11,047 nt of DNA from NCBI GenBank assembly GCA_012522255.1, contig JAAYKT010000216.1:1-11047 (forward strand), written 5' to 3'. The stretch comes from Clostridiales bacterium (GTDB lineage: Bacteria > Bacillota > Clostridia > Lutisporales > Lutisporaceae). The notes beneath the pieces are model-generated. The model was given only the letters and a program-made list of their open reading frames with translations, was not told where the DNA came from and made no database searches. The translations under genes and the position numbers were made by a program. This document shows, piece after piece, positions 6,186 through 11,047 of this stretch; positions within the stretch are counted from its first letter, which is position 1, and every line of letters starts with the position of its first letter.

Positions 6186-7145
6186 TCAAGTTCTTTTTCT
6201 ATAATCCAGCCCATTCATTGGAATACCCCTGCACATTTCATAAATCCTGGATACAATAGATTCAGCAACATCAGTATTGTTTTTGCTGATTGAAAGTTTC
6301 TGCGGTAAAACTTCTAAAGAGTAATTTGAAGTAAAAACTATGGGTAAATTGTTTTCATATCTGTTATTCAAGATTTCAAACAGTTTTTCCAGTCTCCATT
6401 CGGTTACACGTTCTTTACCGACATCATCAAGAATTAATAAGTCCACATTTGAAAAAATATCTATAATCTGTTGTTCATTGAGTTTTTCAACATCATTATC
6501 AAAAGTCCCTTTGATTTGGCCTAACAACCTGGGGAGGGTTGTAAATATCACCGGTATGCATTTATTCATAAGCTCTATTGCGATGGCTGCAGCTATATGT
6601 GTTTTGCCAGTTCCATAATTTCCAGATATGTATAGCCCAATTCCTTTAATTTTAAACTTTTCAAACTCTTCAGTATATTTATAAGCCATATTCACAGCTT
6701 TTTGATTATGTTCACCTACCACAAAATTATCAAATGTTCTTGTTTTGAATCTATCTCCGAGTTTAGATGAATTGAAAAGACCGTCCACTTTTTTCTGAAA
6801 TTCAATCCGTCTGTCACGTTCTTTTTGCTCTTGAGCTTCTTTTTCTTTTTTTGCCTCCAACTCTTTATAATGAATTTGAGATAATTCACAATCGCATCTG
6901 TCATGTTCACTTTCCCATCCCACAATGGTTTTTGATATAAAACTTCGCCTGCCACTATAGTTTAAAGATTTACCACAGAATAAACACTGAACAGGCTTAG
7001 GAGGCTCTACAGTAATGGTAAAACCATATTCCCTGATTTCATCTAAAGTCATAAAGACAGGATAATCATGAATGGATTTACTTTCACAATTCTCTGTTAT
7101 AGAATTTTTTGACGTTTTCGTCAGAATAGCTCCAAGGCTTTCCAT
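6186..7145 (-). CDS. DnaC/IstB-like helicase-loader ATPase
   Basis: This 319-aa protein probably loads the host replicative helicase at the island's origin. The N-terminal part has a likely zinc site (C54, C57, C84, C86 in CLFCGK and CDCE), then a charged coiled-coil stretch (95-120). The AAA+ domain begins near 130, with Walker A GNYGTGKTH (175-183), Walker B LLILDDVG (236-243) and sensor 1 FTSNYS (271-276). The Arg-rich C-terminus (IVSRIYEMCRG) fits an arginine finger. The start at 7145 has GGGGAGG 6 nt upstream, which means a 62-bp overlap with the end of the upstream replisome organizer gene. The pairing mirrors lambda O and P in order, though this loader is DnaC-type. Confidence 0.9.
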   Translation of the reverse strand: MESLGAILTKTSKNSITENCESKSIHDYPVFMTLDEIREYGFTITVEPPKPVQCLFCGKSLNYSGRRSFISKTIVGWESEHDRCDCELSQIHYKELEAKKEKEAQEQKERDRRIEFQKKVDGLFNSSKLGDRFKTRTFDNFVVGEHNQKAVNMAYKYTEEFEKFKIKGIGLYISGNYGTGKTHIAAAIAIELMNKCIPVIFTTLPRLLGQIKGTFDNDVEKLNEQQIIDIFSNVDLLILDDVGKERVTEWRLEKLFEILNNRYENNLPIVFTSNYSLEVLPQKLSISKNNTDVAESIVSRIYEMCRGIPMNGLDYRKRT

Positions 7146-7656
7146 CTGCGTCCTCCCCTTCTTTCTTTAGAGTTTTATTTATATCTTTCTTTTCTTGGTT
7201 GACAATTTTGTCAACCTGAGCATTGATATTTTTATCAATGTTAACATTGGCAGTATCATCATTGTCTTTATTACCAATGAGCATATTGTCATTGAGTTTT
7301 CTATCATTGACAAATTTGTCAATATTGAATGATAGTTTTCTTGTCTTTTGTTTTAAACCCAATACAACAAGTATTCTTTTTTCAAGCAATAATTTTATTC
7401 CACGCTGTACAGTCCGTAAGTCTGTTTCTAATGCTTCTGCAATAAAGCTTAATGATAGGTCATGGTCAGATCTATTGAATCCATACGTATAACGCCAAAC
7501 TACAAATAGAATCCGGTATTCAATTGGAGATAATTTTGATTTAGCTAACTCTTCAAGTCCAATATTAGGTATTTTTGTATAGTTTACATACTTATTTGTA
7601 CTATGAATGTTATTTTCAAAATTACCTCGTAAATCTTCAGGATGAGGATTTGCCAT
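7084..7656 (-). CDS. Replisome organizer, lambda O N-terminal-like
   Basis: This 190-aa protein is a probable origin-binding replication initiator. Residues 25-100 match the phage replication protein O N-terminal winged-helix pattern: YTKIPNIGLEELAKSKLSPIEYRILFVVWRYTYGFNRSDHDLSLSFIAEAL, then a recognition helix at DLRTVQRGIKLLLEKRIL. Residues 108-154 are a low-complexity Asn/Asp-rich linker, and its DNA contains the inverted-repeat cluster described as the origin. The short C-terminus (GKPWSYSDENVKKFYN) probably contacts the helicase loader, by analogy with O and P. AGGTGG lies upstream of the ATG. The gene follows the excisionase-like gene closely and overlaps the helicase-loader gene, so all are probably one transcript. 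Confidence 0.85.
   Translation of the reverse strand: MANPHPEDLRGNFENNIHSTNKYVNYTKIPNIGLEELAKSKLSPIEYRILFVVWRYTYGFNRSDHDLSLSFIAEALETDLRTVQRGIKLLLEKRILVVLGLKQKTRKLSFNIDKFVNDRKLNDNMLIGNKDNDDTANVNIDKNINAQVDKIVNQEKKDINKTLKKEGEDADGKPWSYSDENVKKFYNREL
7150..7335. other. Candidate replication origin: inverted-repeat iterons plus AT-rich arm
   Basis: Inside the O-like gene are 20-bp inverted repeats with CATTGA/TTGACA-type arms. They lie at 7197-7216 (9-bp arms GGTTGACAA/TTGTCAACC), 7221-7240 (8-bp arms CATTGATA/TATCAATG), 7275-7294 (6-bp arms CAATGA/TCATTG) and 7306-7323 (perfect 18-bp palindrome). A weaker one is at 7260-7279. CTATCATT/AATGATAG (7301-7335) nests the last. Next to them, 7150-7196 is AT-rich and almost all pyrimidine on the plus strand, like the unwinding region of lambda ori. 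The arrangement is seen directly; the function is inferred from lambda. Confidence 0.65.
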
Positions 7657-7670
7657 TACGCTTTTACCAC

Positions 7671-7907
7671 CTATCCACGAATCTTTCTTAGCTTGCCATA
7701 ATCGTTATCTGTATGATTCTCATTAATATTTTTCAGCATTAATTCTTCTATCCTACGCTGCAATAAGTCTATGTCAAAGATCCATCGGCCTCTATTTCCA
7801 CCAATTCGCATAGCAGGATATTTTCCTGATTTTGCTCCAGTTGATAACTCCCATTCAGAAAGTCCGGTTTCTAGTGAAGCCTGTTTCAGTAATACTCTGC
7901 TACCCAT
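7671..7907 (-). CDS. Excisionase/AlpA-like winged-helix protein
   Basis: This small basic protein of 78 aa has a MerR/excisionase-type DNA-binding pattern: LLKQASLETGLSEWELSTGAKSGKYPAMRIGG with a winged RGRWIFDIDLL segment that follows at about residues 40-50. The helix pair and the GRWIFD wing are typical of Xis and AlpA-like regulators. AGGAGG lies 7 nt before the ATG. It follows the Cro-like gene by 2 bp and precedes the replication initiator by 14 bp, so it belongs to the excision-replication transcript. In islands, proteins of this type either direct the integrase toward excision or activate the early operon; which applies here cannot be told from sequence. Confidence 0.7.
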   Translation of the reverse strand: MGSRVLLKQASLETGLSEWELSTGAKSGKYPAMRIGGNRGRWIFDIDLLQRRIEELMLKNINENHTDNDYGKLRKIRG

Positions 7908-7909
7908 GG

Positions 7910-8110
7910 TCAGGCCTCCTTTTTATAATATTCTGGAAACAATTCTTCTTCAGACATTTGCAATACTTCTGCTGCTCGTTTTCTCCATGCCGGAAAAAAT
8001 GTTATTTTGCCATTGGATGCTTGATAAAAGTCGTTTTGTGGTATGCGTGCTTTGATTGCAAATTGAGCTTTTGTTATTCCTCTTTCTTTAAGTATTTCAC
8101 TGATAAACAT
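7910..8110 (-). CDS. Cro/CI-type HTH regulator
   Basis: This 66-aa protein is essentially one helix-turn-helix domain of the XRE/Cro family: ISEILKERGITKAQFAIKARIPQNDFYQASNGK, then a second half around AWRKRAAEVLQMSEEELFPEYY. The start is ATG at 8110 with GGAGG 8 nt upstream; the longer frame begins with a TTG lacking its own ribosome binding site. It is the first gene of the minus-strand operon, 46 bp from the proposed promoter at 8156-8184. It probably binds the palindromic sites at 8183-8320 and sets the switch between the divergent operons. Whether it represses or activates is unknown. Confidence 0.8.
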   Translation of the reverse strand: MFISEILKERGITKAQFAIKARIPQNDFYQASNGKITFFPAWRKRAAEVLQMSEEELFPEYYKKEA

Positions 8111-8155
8111 CACAACAACCTCCGTTATCAAATATAAATAATAAATTATATTGTA

Positions 8156-8184
8156 ATTCTAATACCTATATGGTAAAATAGCAA
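8156..8184 (-). promoter_or_regulatory. Promoter of the regulation/replication operon
   Basis: On the minus strand TTGCTA (8179-8184) and TAGAAT (8156-8161) are 17 bp apart, matching sigma-A type boxes, upstream of the Cro-like gene. The palindrome GTGGATATATCCAC lies about 20 bp upstream of the -35. The surrounding DNA is so AT-rich that other -10-like matches (e.g. TATAAT nearby) exist. Confidence 0.45.
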
Positions 8185-8320
8185 TGGATGTATTAGAAAT
8201 ATATGTGGATATATCCACCTATATATTATGGGAAATTGTTTATATCTATATTGATATTCTAGTGCTTTCGTAGTAACATGAATATGGATGTATAGTTAAT
8301 ATTGATATTTATATCCACAT
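8183..8320. promoter_or_regulatory. Operator cluster in the divergent switch region
   Basis: A perfect 14-bp palindrome, GTGGATATATCCAC, lies at 8205-8218. Related half-sites are TGGATGTATT (8185-8194), TGGATGTATA (8285-8294) and ATATCCACAT (8311-8320). They lie upstream of, or overlap, the proposed divergent promoters, as expected of repressor sites controlling the choice between integration and replication. Confidence 0.5.
8251..8279 (+). promoter_or_regulatory. Promoter of the DUF6076-integrase operon
   Basis: TTGATA (8251-8256) and TAACAT (8274-8279) are separated by 17 bp, about 88 bp before the start of the first gene. Two of the WTGGATRTA-like half-sites lie just downstream, where a bound repressor would block transcription. 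A weaker alternative, TTGTTT-17-CTATAT, lies closer to the gene. Confidence 0.4.
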
Positions 8321-8366
8321 TAATTGTTTTAATGTTTGATTTAAATCTATATTGGGAGGTATGAAA

Positions 8367-9377
8367 ATGAATACAAAACATGAGATTCTGGTTGATTATG
8401 GAGAAGGTTCATATGTTTGCAAACTTATTGTATATAAAGGAACAACAGCTAATTGTAGTAACATTGACGTCGAACCAGGTGCAACAACCATGAACGATGC
8501 AGGTAAAACAACAGCTAATTGTAGTTACATTGATGTCGGTAGTATTCTAATAGATTTAATTGAATTGGATTATAGCGAATTTGTAATAGAACATGATAAA
8601 TTTAGCGAGATAATCAAATCAGAAGAAGAGTATCTTCAAACAAAAAAACTGTATACAGAATTATTCCATGTTTGCTTTGATGAAGGTATTATTGAATACC
8701 CTGAAATGAAAGAAGCTAAGGTAGAACAACGATACTTAATATATTTGTATACAGTTAATCCTAATTGTTTCAAAAATATCAATATCAAATTATATCCTTT
8801 ACCAATTTTAAACTTACCAAATTACCCAAGGGATTTTTCGATGCTTCTTCCTCATATTACTCAAAATTATAGTAAAGAAAAAAAACAAAGATTAATAACA
8901 GAAATTCTCTCTTCAGAAAAAGACTATATTGAAATCTATACACTCCAATCATTTCAAGACTATTTATATCTTGATATGCTTAAATTAATTCAAATGCAAA
9001 TCATTGTTAAAAAATGTATATGCTGTAAAAATTATTTCATTTCAAAAGATAGTGCAGAAAAGTACTGCGATAGGATATATAAAAATAACAAAACTTGTAA
9101 AGATGTAGGGTATCTTCTTAAAGTTGAAAACAATGAATTACTTAAACTATATAATAGGGCTTATAAAACAAAACACTCCCAGAAACAAAGAAATATACGC
9201 AATAAAAGCAAAACTACCATAAAAAAATATAACGCAGCTTTGAAAACATGGAGAACAATTGCCCGGAGTAAATTGCAAGAATGTACTGAACTTTATGAAA
9301 ATGCAAAATCTGAAAGTGATAAAAACATAATCGTTCATGAATTAGAAGAAGTTTTGAATAAAGATCTGGAGGTGTAA
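8367..9377 (+). CDS. DUF6076-like zinc-finger protein in the integrase operon
   Basis: This 336-aa protein has no known activity. The start is the ATG at 8367, 7 nt after GGGAGG; the ATG at 8361 sits too close, and the frame's upstream TTG is unlikely. A CxxC plus two Cys (C217, C220, C234, C244, in KKCICCKNYFI and YCDRIYKNNKTC) suggests a zinc site like those of DUF6076 proteins, common beside integrases in Clostridia. A long Lys-rich helical tail (260-336) could bind nucleic acid. The N-terminal region has a duplicated TTANCS(N/Y)IDV segment 22 residues apart. It is transcribed with the integrase (5-bp gap) and lies opposite the Cro-like gene, the slot of the repressor in many islands, but no HTH is recognisable. 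Confidence 0.7.
   Translation: MNTKHEILVDYGEGSYVCKLIVYKGTTANCSNIDVEPGATTMNDAGKTTANCSYIDVGSILIDLIELDYSEFVIEHDKFSEIIKSEEEYLQTKKLYTELFHVCFDEGIIEYPEMKEAKVEQRYLIYLYTVNPNCFKNINIKLYPLPILNLPNYPRDFSMLLPHITQNYSKEKKQRLITEILSSEKDYIEIYTLQSFQDYLYLDMLKLIQMQIIVKKCICCKNYFISKDSAEKYCDRIYKNNKTCKDVGYLLKVENNELLKLYNRAYKTKHSQKQRNIRNKSKTTIKKYNAALKTWRTIARSKLQECTELYENAKSESDKNIIVHELEEVLNKDLEV
8442..8538 (+). repeat. In-frame 31-bp direct repeat, 66-bp period
   Basis: Copies at 8442-8472 and 8508-8538 differ at 2 of 31 positions and start ACAACAGCTAATTGTAG. The 66-bp period keeps frame and duplicates TTANCS(N/Y)IDV in the protein. It looks like a recent internal duplication or a variable-number repeat. Confidence 0.85.
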
Positions 9378-9382
9378 TACTT

Positions 9383-10834
9383 ATGGCCAGCATCCGTAAA
9401 CGTGGAGAAAACTCATATCAGATTACCGTATGCACTGGGTATGATAGCTCTGGCAAAAAATTGGCTAAAGTAAAAACAATACAGCGGCCTGAAGGGTATA
9501 CAGATAAAAAGTGGGAAAAAGAGCTCAAACTATTATCAGCAGAGTTTGAGAGGCAGGTTGAAACAGGTCAGTTTCTTGATGGAAAAATAACATTAAATGC
9601 ATTTTCAGAGAGATGGCTAAAAGACCATGCAATAAAACAGCTTTCACCAAAAACCATACATGCATACAGAAACCTGTTAGATGGCCGTATTATACCTTCA
9701 CTTGGACATATTAGGTTAGACCGTCTTCAACCCATTCACCTGATAGAATTTTATAATAACCTTCAGGAAGAAGGTGTAATTCAGAACATTAAATATACTG
9801 CAAAACCTGAGTTAATAAAAAAAATCGCCGGTTCAGGAAAAAGAAAAGGATATCTGAGTTTTGCTAAATCTGTTGGTGTTTCTGACAAAACAATTGCATC
9901 ACTTTGTAACGGTGGAAAAACTACTCAAAAAATAGCTGATAAAATTTCATTAACACTTAACGAAAAAACAAATGATATCTTTACACCAGTTAATGATAGA
10001 GATATGCTTTCTTCCAATACCATTTCACATTATCATAGATTATTGAGTTCTATGTTAACATGCGCTGTTCAATGGCAGGTTATATCAAGTAATCCAGCTT
10101 CAAGAGTAAAGCCACCCAAGGTAGAGAAAAAAGAACCAAAAAATTATGATGAAGATGTTGTTGCTAAAATGCTTTTACTGCTTGATAAAGAGCATATTCG
10201 ATTAAAAGCTATACTCTACCTTGTTCTTTTTATTGGTATGCGATTAGGTGAACTCTCGGGCCTGGAGTGGAAAGATATTGATTTAAAAAGTAATACGATA
10301 CAAATTAGGAGAGCAAGCCAATACATAAATGATAAGAATAAGCAGAAAGATGAACGCGTTAACGCTAAAGATCCCAAAAATCCAACCAGTAAACGCGCAA
10401 TAGCAATTTCCCCTGTTATTACTAAAATCCTAAAGCAATATAAGGCATGGCAGAATGAGCAACGTTTGAAGGTCGGTGACCTGTGGCAAAAAAAAGAGAA
10501 AGAACTTTTCGGAGATGATTATGATAATGACAGGTTATTTACCAAGTGGGATGGTTCCCCAATCTTTCCGGATACGCCATCAAAATTGTTTCAGAAGTTT
10601 CGTGAAAAGCATAATCTTCCCCCGCTCACATTCCATCAATTGAGGCATACCAATGCAAGTTTGCTAATTGCTCAGGGAATAGATATAACAACCGTTGGAA
10701 AAAGATTAGGCCATTCTACTCCTGCTACAACAATGAAAATATATGCACATGCACTACAACGGCCAGATAGAGAAGCTGCACAAAAACTTGAAAACATTAT
10801 CATGAATAGAAAGGCGAAGCAGAAAAAAGCATAG
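9383..10834 (+). CDS. int: Tyrosine integrase with an inserted HTH domain
   Basis: This 483-aa phage-type integrase should insert and excise the island at the neighbouring tRNA-Thr. Residues 1-65 form the arm-binding domain (MASIRKRGENSYQITVCTGYD start). A SAM-like core-binding domain occupies about 70-130 and resumes near 208. The catalytic residues are R287 (GMRLGEL), K337 (TSKRAI), H418 and R421 (HQLRHT), H444 (LGHSTP) and Y454 (MKIYAHAL). Between the two core-binding halves, about residues 140-203 look like an XRE-type HTH (LSFAKSVGVSDKTIASLCNGG, then KIADKISLTLN and a TNDIFTP end), explaining its length above the usual 370-400. GGAGGT precedes the ATG by 9-10 nt. The gene ends in tandem repeats and a terminator by the tRNA. 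Confidence 0.95.
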   Translation: MASIRKRGENSYQITVCTGYDSSGKKLAKVKTIQRPEGYTDKKWEKELKLLSAEFERQVETGQFLDGKITLNAFSERWLKDHAIKQLSPKTIHAYRNLLDGRIIPSLGHIRLDRLQPIHLIEFYNNLQEEGVIQNIKYTAKPELIKKIAGSGKRKGYLSFAKSVGVSDKTIASLCNGGKTTQKIADKISLTLNEKTNDIFTPVNDRDMLSSNTISHYHRLLSSMLTCAVQWQVISSNPASRVKPPKVEKKEPKNYDEDVVAKMLLLLDKEHIRLKAILYLVLFIGMRLGELSGLEWKDIDLKSNTIQIRRASQYINDKNKQKDERVNAKDPKNPTSKRAIAISPVITKILKQYKAWQNEQRLKVGDLWQKKEKELFGDDYDNDRLFTKWDGSPIFPDTPSKLFQKFREKHNLPPLTFHQLRHTNASLLIAQGIDITTVGKRLGHSTPATTMKIYAHALQRPDREAAQKLENIIMNRKAKQKKA

Positions 10835-10853
10835 TAGTCAAATAGTAGTCAAA
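10832..10853 (+). repeat. Tandem TAGTAGTCAAA repeats, possible integrase arm sites
   Basis: TAGTAGTCAAA occurs twice in perfect tandem (10832-10842 and 10843-10853), the first copy containing the integrase stop codon. They lie about 70 bp inside the tRNA end. Direct repeats in this position commonly serve as arm-type binding sites of the integrase N-terminal domain; here that is inference. Confidence 0.55.
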
Positions 10854-10886
10854 GCACATATCACGAATAAATATTTAAAGATTTAA

Positions 10887-10917
10887 AAAACCGCTAATAC
10901 TTGATATTAGCGGTTTT
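10887..10917. terminator. Bidirectional terminator between integrase and tRNA genes
   Basis: A perfect 13-bp stem AAAACCGCTAATA/TATTAGCGGTTTT has a CTTGA loop. On the minus strand it is followed by six T residues, which suits the tRNA transcript. On the plus strand the stem itself ends in TTTT and closes the integrase operon. Confidence 0.85.
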
Positions 10918-10920
10918 CAC

Positions 10921-10960
10921 TGGAGCTGGTGGACGGATTCGAACCCCCGACCTGCTGATT
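10921..10960. other. Presumed attachment site (att) in the tRNA-Thr 3' end
   Basis: Tyrosine integrases of this class usually recombine in the 3' half of a tRNA gene, and the integrase gene ends about 87 bp from this tRNA's CCA. The exact core cannot be set because its partner copy at the other end is not visible in the window. Confidence 0.5.
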
Positions 10961-10996
10961 ACAAATCAGCTGCTCTACCGGCTGAGCTACACCAGC
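10921..10996 (-). tRNA. tRNA-Thr (anticodon UGU)
   Basis: A complete 76-nt gene with encoded CCA. The acceptor stem is GCTGGTG/CACCAGC with discriminator T. The D arm is GCTC/GAGC, and the anticodon stem GCTGA/TCAGC holds loop TTTGTAA (anticodon TGT). The T loop is TTCGAAT. The T stem GGGGG/CCGTC contains one G-G mismatch and a G-U pair. It reads toward the island and is followed by the terminator at 10887-10917. Confidence 0.95.
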
Positions 10997-11011
10997 GTAT
11001 TTGGTTGTAAA

Positions 11012-11047
11012 TGGCGACCCGGAAGGGGCTCGAACCCTCGACCTCTA
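11012..11047 (-). tRNA. Partial tRNA gene (3' part; identity undetermined)
   Basis: Only the 3' end is inside the window: T arm GAGGG-TTCGAGC-CCCTT, acceptor 3' strand CCGGGTC, discriminator G and encoded CCA. The anticodon lies beyond the window, so the amino acid cannot be assigned. It is 15 bp upstream of tRNA-Thr on the same strand, making a tRNA cluster. Confidence 0.85.

Larger units (their letters stand above)
2443..10920. mobile_element. Phage-satellite-like integrated island (core; left border unresolved)
   Basis: The right edge is the 3' end of a tRNA-Thr gene, with the integrase gene next to it. Divergent int and excision/replication modules, a lambda-O/DnaC replication pair, and a head set limited to protease, capsid and small terminase are seen. 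No large terminase, portal, tail, holin or lysin gene is visible in the window. In known families this mix marks phage-inducible chromosomal islands, especially those encoding their own capsid; a decayed prophage is the main alternative. The limits given cover the confidently phage-like genes. The true left end may lie further left, since no convincing direct repeat of the tRNA end was found. Confidence 0.7.

Noticed and set aside
6716..6955. 79-codon minus-strand frame inside the helicase-loader gene
   Set aside because: It is a shifted-frame shadow of the DnaC-like coding sequence, Lys-rich by composition, with no ribosome binding site of its own.
7197..7335. CRISPR-like or transposon-end interpretation of the repeat cluster
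   Set aside because: The units are individually palindromic with variable spacing and lie within a coding gene, which fits initiator-binding sites; there are no uniform spacers and no transposase.
7832..8137. Plus-strand frame opposite the excisionase-like and Cro-like genes
   Set aside because: Antisense shadow of two well-supported genes with good ribosome binding sites; its hydrophobic, Cys/Phe-rich composition is typical of such shadows.

Overview
The window looks like a low-GC Firmicute, most likely a Clostridia-class host. It is A+T-rich, has strong AGGAGG-type ribosome binding sites, and carries a tRNA gene with an encoded CCA. Most of it is an integrated phage-like element abutting a tRNA cluster at the right end: a complete tRNA-Thr(UGU) at 10921-10996 and the 3' part of a second tRNA, both on the minus strand. 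The genes are arranged like a phage satellite (PICI-like island) rather than a complete prophage. A head protease, an HK97-fold capsid protein and a small terminase subunit are present. No portal, large terminase, tail or lysis gene is visible in the window.

Layout from right to left. (1) A plus-strand module (8367-10834) holds a Zn-finger DUF6076-like protein and a tyrosine integrase. It ends in tandem TAGTAGTCAAA repeats and a terminator next to the tRNA-Thr 3' end, the presumed attachment site. (2) A divergent switch region (8111-8366) has opposing promoters and a perfect 14-bp palindrome, GTGGATATATCCAC, with related half-sites. (3) A minus-strand regulation/replication module (6186-8110) holds a Cro-like HTH protein, an excisionase/AlpA-like winged-helix protein, a lambda-O-type replisome organizer and a DnaC-like helicase loader. 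The O-like gene contains a cluster of about 20-bp inverted repeats beside an AT-rich strand-asymmetric stretch, an arrangement like lambda ori. (4) A second, Xer-like tyrosine recombinase (5197-6045). (5) A reduced head module (2443-5109): prohead protease, major capsid protein, a 65-aa unknown, and a P27-type small terminase, closed by a terminator at about 2417-2436.

Left of that is a roughly 330-bp gene-free stretch that is richer in G+C and rich in hairpins (candidate structured RNA or leader). It is followed by a minus-strand pair: a sigma-70-family factor with regions 2-4 and a translationally coupled 114-aa unknown protein. A second gene-poor stretch (513-829) precedes an unidentified 155-aa protein whose stop codon lies in its own terminator. 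The left boundary of the element is not identified; no clear second copy of the tRNA-Thr end is visible, so the sigma pair and the 155-aa gene may be element or host.

Working model (inference): the divergent switch controls excision (excisionase plus integrase) and replication from the origin inside the O-like gene. The island then makes its own capsid shell and DNA-recognition subunit (TerS) but must take portal, packaging motor and tails from a helper phage.
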